This document shows, one piece after another, positions 31,550 to 39,770 of a stretch of DNA of 41,205 bases. The position numbers and the translations under genes were made by a program. Source of the DNA: Enterococcus_G camelliae (GTDB lineage: Bacteria > Bacillota > Bacilli > Lactobacillales > Enterococcaceae); the NCBI RefSeq assembly GCF_042685105.1, contig NZ_JBHUMO010000002.1:1-41205 (forward strand). Reading direction: 5' to 3'. Numbering within the stretch: position 1 is the first letter of the stretch; each line of letters opens with the position of its first letter. The notes beneath the pieces were generated by a model. That model was not told where the DNA came from. It did not search any database and saw only the letters and a program-made list of their open reading frames with translations.

Positions 31550-32382
31550 AATACCTCCATCCCAAGCGACTCTATTATCTACTAGGGAAGCAACGGTTTT
31601 TTGAGTTTTTGGTTTTTGTGGGATTTTTGTTTTTCTTTTATGGGCCACTGCTCAACACGTTCATGCTTGCCTTTGCAAATACGTATCAAGCACCTCACGT
31701 TTTGCCAACGAAATTTGGCTTTCAATGGTGGCGGTTTGTTTTGACCCAACCTGATTTGATTCAATCCATTTTGAATTCCTTTCTGATTGCTGTTTTAGCG
31801 ACGCTTCTATCGATGCTTATCTGTATCCCAGCTGCCTATGCGCTGGCTCGGTTTGAATTTAGGGGAAAACGTCTGATTTTGTTTTCCTTTTTATTATCAA
31901 ATGCTTTCCCCAAGATAGGACTGTACACGGCACTAGGAATTCTTTTTTATAAATTTCAACTGATGGGAACGTTGGCGGGAGTCATGATTGTTCATATTTT
32001 AAATACGATGATTTTTATGATTTGGATTCCTTCGAGTGCGTTTCAAAACGTTCATCGTCAGCAAGAAGAAGCTGCGCGAGATATTGGAGCCGGTCCCATT
32101 CGCACATTCTTGAAAATTACCTTGCCAACCGCTATGCCAGGAATTGCTGTAGCAGGAATGTATACCTTTCTTGGTTCGCTTGAAGAAGCTCAGGGAACTT
32201 TATTGGTCGGCTTCCCCCAAATTAAAACAATGGCTACATCGATGTACGGCGTTATCTTAGATTATCCACCCATGGCTGGAGCTGTTTTTTCTTTACTATT
32301 GATTATTCCAACCATTGCCATTCTTTGGCTTTGCCGAAAATTATTTGGGAAAGATTTGTTCTCCGGTGGCATCCAAATGTAA
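31546..32382 (+). CDS. ABC importer permease (first, binding-protein-dependent)
   Basis: A 278-residue inner membrane permease with about six spans. The cytoplasmic EAA loop is visible as QQEEAARDIGAGPIRTFLKITLPTAMPG. It begins with ATG in the stop of the GDPD gene, with GCAGGAGG upstream. A second permease occurs four genes later, so the importer is a heterodimer of the 2-aminoethylphosphonate/spermidine/iron-type class. It follows the phosphodiesterase and is followed by the ATPase. Confidence 0.88.
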   Translation: MKYLHPKRLYYLLGKQRFFEFLVFVGFLFFFYGPLLNTFMLAFANTYQAPHVLPTKFGFQWWRFVLTQPDLIQSILNSFLIAVLATLLSMLICIPAAYALARFEFRGKRLILFSFLLSNAFPKIGLYTALGILFYKFQLMGTLAGVMIVHILNTMIFMIWIPSSAFQNVHRQQEEAARDIGAGPIRTFLKITLPTAMPGIAVAGMYTFLGSLEEAQGTLLVGFPQIKTMATSMYGVILDYPPMAGAVFSLLLIIPTIAILWLCRKLFGKDLFSGGIQM

Positions 32383-32405
32383 TGAAGACAAGGAGGCTCA
32401 GTGAA

Positions 32406-33365
32406 GTGAGTGAAACAAAAGTAGAAATTAAACAAATGTCCAAAGTTTATGCCAATGGCGATGGTGTCTCCGAAATTGATTTAGCTATTCGTTCGGGTGA
32501 AATTCTTACGTTACTGGGACCATCTGGTTGTGGGAAAAGCACGATATTGCGTTGCCTAGGTGGCTTTCAGTCAATCGATTCGGGGAAGATTTTGATTGAT
32601 GGGAGAGATGTGACGCATTTGTCCGCTGATAAACGACCAACAAGCATGGTCTTTCAAGGCTATAACCTTTGGGATCATATGACCGTTTACGAAAATTTTT
32701 CCTTTGGCCTCAAATTACGGAAACTAAAAAAAGCAGAGATTCGGCAACGAATCGAAGAGATGTTGGACTTGCTTAAGTTACCCGGCGTTGAAAAAAAATA
32801 CCCGAGTCAATTGTCTGGTGGGCAACAACAACGAATTGCAATCGGACGCTCCTTATTGCTGGAACCAGCAGTGCTGTTGTTAGATGAGCCATTTTCGGCA
32901 CTAGATGCAAAAATTCGTCAACAAATGCGAGAAGAACTGAAGCGTATCCAAGATCAAACAAAGGTAACGGTTGTCTTTGTCACCCACGATCAGGAAGAAG
33001 CAATGTCCTTGTCTGATCGCATTGTAGTGATGGAAAAGGGCAAAATTGCCCAAATCGGAACACCTTCAGAAATTTATGAAACGCCAATGAATCGCTATAC
33101 AGCCTCGTTTATCGGGGAAATGAACTTTTTGCCTGCCGCTTCAGGGAAGGTTACAGCCTTTCGTCCAGAAGATAGTTTTTTATCGGTAGACAGAGGGGAC
33201 CATGAGGCCAAAGTAGCCCATATTATGAATGCGGGCCATTATTCAATCATTTATGCGACCTATCAAAATCAAGAACTCAAATTCTTTTCAAATAAAGAAC
33301 AAGCCAGACAGTTTCAAAAGGATCAACCACTCTTTTTCACCATTACAAATTATCATGTCTACTAG
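32406..33365 (+). CDS. ABC importer ATPase (MalK/PotA-like)
   Basis: A 319-residue ATPase. Walker A is GPSGCGKST (residues 38-46), Q-loop MVFQGYNLW, signature LSGGQQQRIAIGRS, Walker B VLLLDEPFSALD and the switch His in FVTHDQEEA. A short C-terminal regulatory domain (about 235-319) is present, smaller than in MalK. The start GTG 32406 has AAGGAGG nine bases upstream; ATG 32382 is a possible longer start overlapping the permease stop. It energises the two flanking permeases. Confidence 0.92.
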   Translation: MSETKVEIKQMSKVYANGDGVSEIDLAIRSGEILTLLGPSGCGKSTILRCLGGFQSIDSGKILIDGRDVTHLSADKRPTSMVFQGYNLWDHMTVYENFSFGLKLRKLKKAEIRQRIEEMLDLLKLPGVEKKYPSQLSGGQQQRIAIGRSLLLEPAVLLLDEPFSALDAKIRQQMREELKRIQDQTKVTVVFVTHDQEEAMSLSDRIVVMEKGKIAQIGTPSEIYETPMNRYTASFIGEMNFLPAASGKVTAFRPEDSFLSVDRGDHEAKVAHIMNAGHYSIIYATYQNQELKFFSNKEQARQFQKDQPLFFTITNYHVY

Positions 33366-33374
33366 GAGGACACT

Positions 33375-34544
33375 ATGAAAAATTGGAAAAAAATGTTGGT
33401 TTTGGGTACGACACTTGCAGTCACAACAGGGATTTTTGCCGCATGTGGGGAAAGTTCAGCTAGCGAAGCAACTAGCAGTGAACCAACGAAAGTGACACTT
33501 TGGGCTGGAGGATCAGATAATGTGAAATTAGGGATGCAAAAAATCGTGGAAGCTTTTAATAAGAGTTCTGATGGAAAAGAATACAAATTAAATTTGCAGT
33601 TTATCACTTCGGGAACAGGCACGCAAAGCTTAAGTGATCGGATTGTTGCCGCCAAAAAAGCGAATCAAAAGAAAACCGATTATGATTTGATTTTGGTTTC
33701 TGATGCGGAATACAGCGCCTATGTGCAAGAAGGCGGGGCAGATATTTTTGAAAAGTATGACCAAGATAAGATTCCCAATTTAAAAAATGTCCAAACAAAA
33801 ATTTCAGCAGGTGAAGGGGTTTTGGTACCGTATCGTGGCACAACGGTCGTCTTGGCGTATGATTCAGCAAAAGTGAAAACACCTCCAACCACGGCTGAAG
33901 CATTGTACCAATGGATCAAAGACCATCCAGGAAAATTTGCTTATAATACCCCAGGATCTGGTGGGGCTGGTGGATCTTTTGTGCAAACAGCTATCTACAA
34001 TTTCTTGCCAGAAGAAGCGATGAATTCCTCTGATGAAAAATGGAAAAGCCAGTGGGAAAAAGGCTTTGATTTGTTAGCAGATCTGAATGATTCCATGTAT
34101 CAATCAGGCGGAAAAGTCGTCTATCCAAACAAAAATCAAGGGACACTTGATTTGCTAGTCAATGGTGAAGTCGACATGATTCCAGCTTGGGCGGATATGT
34201 TGATTACGAATCTTGCCAATGGAACGTTACCAGATACAGTGAAAATGACTCAACTTAACCCAGGATTTACTGGCAATGTGGATACGTTGGCAATTCCAAG
34301 TATTGGCTCGAATAAAAAAGGGGCTGAAGCAGTGATGAACTTCATGCTAACAAAAGAAGCCCAACAAATTCTGCTAGATAGCATGGCAGCTATTCCCGTG
34401 ATCGATAGTTCCAATCTATCTTCTGATAATAGCAAATATTTAAAAGACTTAAAAATAGATTCTTTCCGGACAGCTAGTATTGGCAATTTAGGAACGGAAT
34501 TAAATGAAGAATGGGATCAAAAGATTGGAACGTTGACCAAATGA
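33375..34544 (+). CDS. ABC importer substrate-binding lipoprotein
   Basis: A 389-residue family 1 extracellular binding protein. The signal peptide MKNWKKMLVLGTTLAVTTG is followed by the lipobox IFAAC, with lipid-anchored Cys24 and a Ser/Ala/Glu linker. The mature part begins VTLWAGGSDNVKLGMQKIVEAF and shows NTPGSGGAGGSF, as in binding proteins of the phosphonate/iron class. It sits on the outer face of the membrane and delivers ligand to the permeases. Ligand identity is not given by sequence; GDPD and PHP neighbours favour an organophosphate. Confidence 0.9.
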   Translation: MKNWKKMLVLGTTLAVTTGIFAACGESSASEATSSEPTKVTLWAGGSDNVKLGMQKIVEAFNKSSDGKEYKLNLQFITSGTGTQSLSDRIVAAKKANQKKTDYDLILVSDAEYSAYVQEGGADIFEKYDQDKIPNLKNVQTKISAGEGVLVPYRGTTVVLAYDSAKVKTPPTTAEALYQWIKDHPGKFAYNTPGSGGAGGSFVQTAIYNFLPEEAMNSSDEKWKSQWEKGFDLLADLNDSMYQSGGKVVYPNKNQGTLDLLVNGEVDMIPAWADMLITNLANGTLPDTVKMTQLNPGFTGNVDTLAIPSIGSNKKGAEAVMNFMLTKEAQQILLDSMAAIPVIDSSNLSSDNSKYLKDLKIDSFRTASIGNLGTELNEEWDQKIGTLTK

Positions 34545-35431
34545 TTAGTAAGGAAGCCATGATAGAGATGTCGCCAGCAAAGACAACCAGCAAAAAACGT
34601 GTGAAGTGGACCCAAAGGCTAGTCCCCTACCTATTGATTCTACCCGCTTTTAGCGTTGTCGTGCTCTTTATCGTCTACCCGATTGTGACGACAGTTATCC
34701 GAAGTTTTCAGACCAACCAAACGAAGGACTTTACATTGGCAAATTATCACTATTTTTTGACAGATAAAACCCAATTGGCAAATCTTGCCTTTACTTTGAA
34801 AATTGTGGTGATTACCGTTGTGTTGGCGCTAGTTTTTGGTTATCTACTCGCTCTTTATATTCGTTTTAGTCAATCGAGATTCGCAAAAATTGTGGCAACC
34901 TTGAATATTATTCCGCGATTTATTCCAGGACTGGTTGCAGTGTATTCGGTCATCATGATGATTCGCGATGCGGGGGTGCTCAATCGCATCAGTCGTTTGT
35001 TCGGCTACGATTACAAGCCTGGATTGATGTACCATGCATCTGGGATTATCTTGATGAATCTGTGGTTTAATATTCCGTTTGTTGCTTTATTAATCTTAGC
35101 TAGTTTAGCTACAGTCAAACCAGCGGCGATTGAAGCGGCCAAAGATATTGGAGCCAATTCTTGGCAAATTTTAAGAAAAATTATTCTTCCCCAGACTGCC
35201 AAAGAAGTGATTGTGGCAATGACATTTGTCTTTATGGGCAATGTTGGCTCATTTACAACGCCATTTTTGATGGGGGGCAACTATCCAAAAATGTTAGGAA
35301 TTGCCTTGTACGATCAATTTAACAGCTATATGGACTATGAGAAAACAGCGGCACTCTCCGTCATCATGTTTTTACTCTGTTCCCTGTCTGCTGCCGTTTA
35401 TATTCGCACAAATATGAAAAAAGCAAAATAA
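34541..35431 (+). CDS. ABC importer permease (second)
   Basis: A permease of about 296 residues with about six spans; the EAA loop is AAIEAAKDIGANSWQILRKIILPQTAKE. It follows the binding protein by a four-base ATGA overlap, which argues for start 34541. ATG 34559 and 34568 are alternatives; 34568 lies 11 bases after AAGGAAG. It pairs with the permease at 31546. Confidence 0.87.
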   Translation: MISKEAMIEMSPAKTTSKKRVKWTQRLVPYLLILPAFSVVVLFIVYPIVTTVIRSFQTNQTKDFTLANYHYFLTDKTQLANLAFTLKIVVITVVLALVFGYLLALYIRFSQSRFAKIVATLNIIPRFIPGLVAVYSVIMMIRDAGVLNRISRLFGYDYKPGLMYHASGIILMNLWFNIPFVALLILASLATVKPAAIEAAKDIGANSWQILRKIILPQTAKEVIVAMTFVFMGNVGSFTTPFLMGGNYPKMLGIALYDQFNSYMDYEKTAALSVIMFLLCSLSAAVYIRTNMKKAK

Positions 35432-35438
35432 GAAGGAG

Positions 35439-35470
35439 GGAGTGGATCGGGGTAGCGAGTCACTCCTTTT
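35439..35470 (+). terminator. Small hairpin between the permease and the next gene
   Basis: GGAGTG (35439-35444) pairs with CACTCC (35461-35466), followed by four T. It is weak and probably reduces, rather than stops, transcription into the PHP genes. Confidence 0.35.
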
Positions 35471-35488
35471 CTGATAGGAGCAATAGGA

Positions 35489-35932
35489 ATGGAAGAAATT
35501 TTACGACAAACCTTAAAGTTGAGCGAGAAAAATCATCAAACACATATTAAAGTTCCCTTTCTAGTAACCAAAACCTACACCCAGCTTCAGATTCAATTTG
35601 ACTATGAACCACAAGTTGTTGCGGAAAATCTGGCAAGTCAAGCTATTTTGGCTGCTCTAGCTATTTATTTTCCGGTCGGAGAGCAACCTCCAGTACGGAC
35701 TTTTTTGCCACTGTTCAATCTACTAACACTATCGTTAAGTTATCAAAATATGTATTTAGGGTGTTATCATCATAAACAAGCGCATCAATTAATCACAATC
35801 AGCCATGAAGTGAGTTCATTTGGCTTTTTAGCACAACCAGTTCTTCCAGGTGAATGGGAAATTCAATTGAATGCGCATTGTATTCAATCTGATAATGTTT
35901 GTGCAGAAATCGTTATAAGTGGGGTGAAGTAA
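35489..35932 (+). CDS. Hypothetical protein upstream of the PHP phosphoesterase
   Basis: A 147-residue protein without signal peptide or spans. Beta-rich hydrophobic stretches alternate with polar ones (for example YTQLQIQFDYEP and GEWEIQLNAHCIQ), suggesting a beta-sandwich. It is followed directly by a GTG-started PHP gene. Some CehA/McbA-like PHP proteins carry a beta domain in the same position, so this may be a separate version of that domain. I do not recognise the family. ATG 35489 has AATAGGA and TAGGAG upstream. Confidence 0.6.
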   Translation: MEEILRQTLKLSEKNHQTHIKVPFLVTKTYTQLQIQFDYEPQVVAENLASQAILAALAIYFPVGEQPPVRTFLPLFNLLTLSLSYQNMYLGCYHHKQAHQLITISHEVSSFGFLAQPVLPGEWEIQLNAHCIQSDNVCAEIVISGVK

Positions 35933-36895
35933 GTGGAGTATGTTTTGACAGAATTTCATGCCCATACCAAACACAGCGATGGGGATTTTTCGACTAGCGA
36001 GCTAGTAAAAGAAGCAAGCGCATTTGGTTATGAGGTCTTAGCAATCACCGACCATAATACCATGGCGCCAGTTATTGAAGCCGATAAAATTCACCAAACG
36101 CAACTGACCATTCTACCGGGAATGGAGTGGACCACCTTTTTTGGTCATTTATTAACAATGGGGCTTAGTGAGATGGTTGATTGGCGTGAGGCACAGATTG
36201 AAACGATTGATGCGTCTTTAAAAAAAATCAAACAGGCGAATGGTATCGCGGGAATTGCGCATCCTTTTTCGATAGGAAACCCAATCTGAACAGGCTGTCA
36301 TTGGGATTTTGTTATCGAAGATTACACCTTGATTGACTTTATTGAAGTGTGGAATCGTGTCGCACCCGATGAAAGCTTTCGCAGTGAACAAGCCTATAAT
36401 TGGTGGATTGAGTTGTTGCAACAAGGCTACCAGCTCGCTGCAAGCGCGGGTAGGGATTGGCATCGTCCTGAAAAAATAGATGAAAATACAGCAATTACGT
36501 ACTTAGGCATCGAGGAACGAACACGTGACTGTGCATTGCGAAATATCAAGAAAGGAAATTATTACCTCACATTAGGCCCTAGGATCGAAGCAAGATTTGA
36601 ACAATTTGGCAAGCAATATACAATGGGCGACACTGTCAAAGTCGGAGAATTACAGATCGTTTATAAAATTATGCCAACGGAACAAGCAAAATTAAAACAA
36701 TTTGGCTTTATTCCTCGAAAAATCAAGGCCTTTTTAAATGAGACATTGGTTTTTGAACGGTCGATCACATTCAACCAACAGGAAACCCAACGCATCATGA
36801 CCAAGCCTGGCTACTTACGAATCGAACTCTGGGGAAGTGGAAAAAAGCAAGCAAACCAACGCTTGTGCATATTGAATCCAATTTATATTCGCTAA
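35933..36895 (+). pseudogene. PHP-domain metallophosphoesterase (CehA/McbA-like), split by in-frame TGA
   Basis: Two collinear parts of one PHP protein of about 320 codons in the same frame. The first part, from GTG 35933, has FHAHTKHSDGDFS and ITDHNTM metal sites and PGMEWT, up to GIAHPFSIGNPI. TGA at 36287-36289 stops it, and the frame then reads TGCHWDFV, and later SAGRDWHRP, the last metal motif. Without read-through the active site is incomplete. From memory, relatives have Cys at the TGA position (HPF-IG-PICTGCHW), so a one-base change from TGC or TGT explains it. A restart after the TGA would give only an inactive fragment. Confidence 0.78.
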
Positions 36896-36950
36896 AATGG
36901 TCTACAAAAAGCCCCCCAAGAGAAAGAGAGCATGCTACGTTCTTTATAGT

Positions 36951-36991
36951 GACCTCAAAAAGTTAGATTTTTGGTCTAACTTTTTGGGGTC
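36951..36991. terminator. Long inverted repeat between convergent operons, likely bidirectional terminator
   Basis: GACCTCAAAAAGTTAGA (36951-36967) pairs with TCTAACTTTTTGGGGTC (36975-36991) over 17 bases with one wobble and a 7-base loop. It lies between the PHP gene and the convergent esterase gene, as expected for a terminator working both ways. The arms also look like ends of IS3-family elements. Confidence 0.7.
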
Positions 36992-37020
36992 TTAGTTTGG
37001 ATTTTAGAGAAACGAAGCAC

Positions 37021-37848
37021 TCAGGTATTTTTGAGAATGGATGTCTGCATCCATGTTGCAAATAATGCCAACCATGAGGCATCTTCCGGTTGAACCCGAT
37101 TCATCTCGTGATGTTTGGTCTCCTCGGTTGCCAATGAAAGACCATGTGGACCGTGCGGGTAAATATGCAACTCAAAAGGAACGTTTTTTTGCCGCAAAGC
37201 CACTGCGAAAAGAAGGGCATTCTCAACTGGCACAACAGAGTCTTCTACAGTATGCCAAATAAAGCAAGGTGGAACATTGGCAGTTACTTGCTCTGCAGGT
37301 GAAACCAAAGGACGCCATTCCTGATGCTCACCTAAAAGATGTTCCATTGAATGCTGATGGGTAAATGGTCCTGTTGTCAAGACCGCATAGGACAACAATA
37401 GACCATTTGGGCGCCAGGCTTCAGGCGATCCTCCTAGATGAGTGGTCAACAGTTGTTTGTGCCAACACGTACCTAGATGCGCAGCCAAATGACCACCAGC
37501 TGAAAAGCCAGCAACAATGATTTTATTTGGATCAATCGCAAATTCTTTTGCATGTTTGCGCACGTAACGGACCAAATGAGCCAATTGAAAAAGTTGTTTT
37601 GGATAAAATGACTCGTCATCAACGCTATATTCCAAAAGAAATACTTGGTACCCTAATGCAAGCATCTGTATAGCGACGGGTTCCGATTCACGAGGAGAGA
37701 GACGATGGTAGCCACCTCCAGGACAAATAATAACAGCTGGTCGCCTGCGATCAGGATCAATTTCTGGGATGGTATCCATCACATACCCCACCGCCTGAAC
37801 GATGAGTTTATTTTGGGTATCTTCGATAGTGATAGGTAAAATTTTCAT
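37021..37848 (-). CDS. Alpha/beta hydrolase, acetylesterase/lipase-like
   Basis: A 275-residue hydrolase. The oxyanion loop is CPGGGYHRLS (about 42-51), the nucleophile is Ser116 in GFSAGGH, the acid is Asp203 in HTVEDSVVP and the His is 235 in PHGPHGLS, a complete catalytic triad. It resembles BD-FAE/acetyl-xylan esterase-type sugar esterases and is cytoplasmic. AAGGAGA precedes its ATG. It is downstream of the IIB-IIC genes on the same strand, partly separated by a terminator, so it may deacylate the sugar taken up by that PTS. Confidence 0.88.
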   Translation of the reverse strand: MKILPITIEDTQNKLIVQAVGYVMDTIPEIDPDRRRPAVIICPGGGYHRLSPRESEPVAIQMLALGYQVFLLEYSVDDESFYPKQLFQLAHLVRYVRKHAKEFAIDPNKIIVAGFSAGGHLAAHLGTCWHKQLLTTHLGGSPEAWRPNGLLLSYAVLTTGPFTHQHSMEHLLGEHQEWRPLVSPAEQVTANVPPCFIWHTVEDSVVPVENALLFAVALRQKNVPFELHIYPHGPHGLSLATEETKHHEMNRVQPEDASWLALFATWMQTSILKNT

Positions 37849-37869
37849 TGTAGTTATCTCCTTTTTAAA

Positions 37870-37907
37870 GAAAAAAAGGAAAAGAAGCGGGGTGCACTTC
37901 TTTTCCT
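37870..37907 (-). terminator. Terminator between IIC and the esterase gene
   Basis: AGGAAAAGAAG and CTTCTTTTCCT form a perfect 11-base stem with a 9-base loop; on the minus strand a T run follows. Some transcripts must read through for the esterase to be expressed from the same promoter. Confidence 0.8.
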
Positions 37908-37928
37908 AGAATCCATTGTTGGAAAAAA

Positions 37929-39197
37929 TTAACCGCCAATATGGAATATAGTTAGAATACCGTTTAATAAGTTACCGATGACGTTGTAGTCGATATTCGG
38001 GAAGGTTGAGCCTTGGATACCAAGTGAACCATACACTGGGTAAAGAAGCACTGGTAAGAATGCTAATAATAAACCAGCAACAAACGATCCTGCGATAGCA
38101 CCACGCCAACCACCAGTTGAATTACCAAATACGCCCGCTGTACCACCTGAGAAGAAGCAAATGTGGGCTGCTGGAATGATGACTACTGGGAATTTTAAAA
38201 GAACCATTACTAGTACGCCCAACAAGCCAGCAACATAAGATGAAATGAAGCCAACAATAACAGCAGTTGGAGCGTAAGGGAATACAGTTGGTACATCTAG
38301 AGCTGGACGAGAATTTGGAATGAATTTTTCAGAAACGGCAACGAATGCAGCAGTAATTTCTGATAAGAACATCCGAACCCCTGTCATCAAGATAGACATG
38401 CCGGCTGTGAACGTGAAGGCTTGAATTAGAGGGAACACTAACCAATGAGTGCTACCTGCAAGCTTTTGAACTTCAGCAGGACCAGCTTTGAATGCTGATA
38501 AATAGAATAAGAATAACATAACAATGGCTACGCCCATTAAGAAGTCACGGAAAACAGACAACCAACCAGGGAAATTAATATGTTCTGTTGTTTTGTCTTT
38601 GTGTTTTTTGAAAATTTTGCCAATGTAACCAGCTAGTGCATACCCAATCATGTTGAAGTGTCCAATTGCTTGGGCATCGCCACCAGTCATTTCACGCATA
38701 AATGGTTGACAAAGTTGTGGAAGAGCGGCAGAGACAAACCCTAAGATTAAACCACCAATGATTATTGCAGGAATATCTGCGATTTTGTGTGCTTTTAAAA
38801 TCAATGCAAGAACACAAGCAAAGAATAAACTATGACCTGTTGTGAAGAAAATATTTTTAAATGGTGTAATACGGGCAAATACCAAGTTCATCACGAACCC
38901 TAAAATTAAGGTACAACTTGTAACAAATGCAAATTGCGATTGAGCTAAGGCCGTCGCTGCTTCAGGTGAAGCAACAACCCCAACAATATGGAACCCTTTT
39001 TGGAACATCGTGTTGAAGTTTTGTAGTGCGCCAGTCATGATGGATCCACCAGAACTAAAAATCATGAAACCGATGATTGTTTTAAATGTCCCAGTCATTA
39101 CTTCAGTGCCTTTTTTCTTTTGAGCTACTAACCCAATGAAGGCAACCAACCCGAGTAAGACTGCGGGAGTGCTTAAAAAACTAATTGTAAAAGCCAT
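37929..39197 (-). CDS. PTS EIIC component, ascorbate (UlaA/SgaT)-type
   Basis: A 422-residue multi-span membrane transporter, starting with hydrophobic FLSTPAVLLGLVAFIGLVAQ and with KTIIGFMIFSSGGSIMTGALQNFN and AIGHFNMIGYALAGYIGK motifs typical of UlaA/SgaT IIC proteins. It would carry and help phosphorylate an ascorbate-like or sugar-acid substrate. The IIB gene is 22 bases upstream on the same strand. It is the only IIC in the window, so it may serve both IIB proteins and the distant IIA. Confidence 0.9.
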   Translation of the reverse strand: MAFTISFLSTPAVLLGLVAFIGLVAQKKKGTEVMTGTFKTIIGFMIFSSGGSIMTGALQNFNTMFQKGFHIVGVVASPEAATALAQSQFAFVTSCTLILGFVMNLVFARITPFKNIFFTTGHSLFFACVLALILKAHKIADIPAIIIGGLILGFVSAALPQLCQPFMREMTGGDAQAIGHFNMIGYALAGYIGKIFKKHKDKTTEHINFPGWLSVFRDFLMGVAIVMLFLFYLSAFKAGPAEVQKLAGSTHWLVFPLIQAFTFTAGMSILMTGVRMFLSEITAAFVAVSEKFIPNSRPALDVPTVFPYAPTAVIVGFISSYVAGLLGVLVMVLLKFPVVIIPAAHICFFSGGTAGVFGNSTGGWRGAIAGSFVAGLLLAFLPVLLYPVYGSLGIQGSTFPNIDYNVIGNLLNGILTIFHIGG

Positions 39198-39219
39198 GAA
39201 TAATTACTCCTTTCTTTGA

Positions 39220-39498
39220 TTAACCTTGTAATGCTGCATCTAGTTTTTCTTTGATTTCTTTTTTGTCCATTATATTACGAATGCCAATAATTTTTTGTGG
39301 AATCCCTTTTTGTTCTAGTTCTTCTGCGACATCAATTAATGTAATCACCATATCCCCGTCGAATCCATTTAATCCATCCAATGATGAATGTTCCACTTGA
39401 ATAGGATATTGATTTTCTTTCACGACTTCATTTACTTTAATCTTGAGCATCAAACTTGATCCCACTCCTGCTCGGCAGGCTACCAATGCTTTGTGCAT
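39220..39498 (-). CDS. PTS EIIB component (second copy), ascorbate type
   Basis: A 92-residue IIB with ACRAGVGSS (Cys8), closely similar in protein sequence to the IIB at 24998-25279. AGAAAGGAGGAAG precedes its ATG. It heads the minus-strand IIB-IIC operon with a cre-bearing promoter. No IIA is in this operon, so the IIA at 24538 is the likely phosphate donor. Confidence 0.9.
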   Translation of the reverse strand: MHKALVACRAGVGSSLMLKIKVNEVVKENQYPIQVEHSSLDGLNGFDGDMVITLIDVAEELEQKGIPQKIIGIRNIMDKKEIKEKLDAALQG

Positions 39499-39557
39499 TT
39501 CTTCTTCCTCCTTTCTTTAATTTTCAGTAGAGGATTCAGCTTCCTCCTCACACCTTT

Positions 39558-39586
39558 ATTCTAGAGAATACGTTTTCAATTCTCAA
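39558..39586 (-). promoter_or_regulatory. Promoter with cre-like box for IIB-IIC
   Basis: On the minus strand TTGAGA (39586-39581) and TAGAAT (39563-39558) are 17 bases apart, and TGAAAACGTATTCT (39578-39565) in the spacer fits cre with two mismatches. The rest of 39499-39770 holds no gene I can support. Confidence 0.6.
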
Positions 39587-39770
39587 TGGATATTTGGTGC
39601 TTATTTTGAAAAGAGAAAAACAAAAAGTGAACTTAAGGGGTAGCGAATGAAAAAGAGATGCCTAAAGCAAAATGATAGTAACGAAAATCTTGAAGCAAAT
39701 CCATATGTGTGATCTAATTATTATAAGTAAAAAAGTACGTAGAAATGGAATGATTGTGGGGGATGATTAG

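Noticed and set aside
36287..36330. Selenocysteine insertion at the TGA of the PHP gene as the main call
   Set aside because: I could not find a convincing SECIS-like hairpin just downstream, and selenoprotein machinery is not known to be common in this group; kept only as an alternative in the finding.
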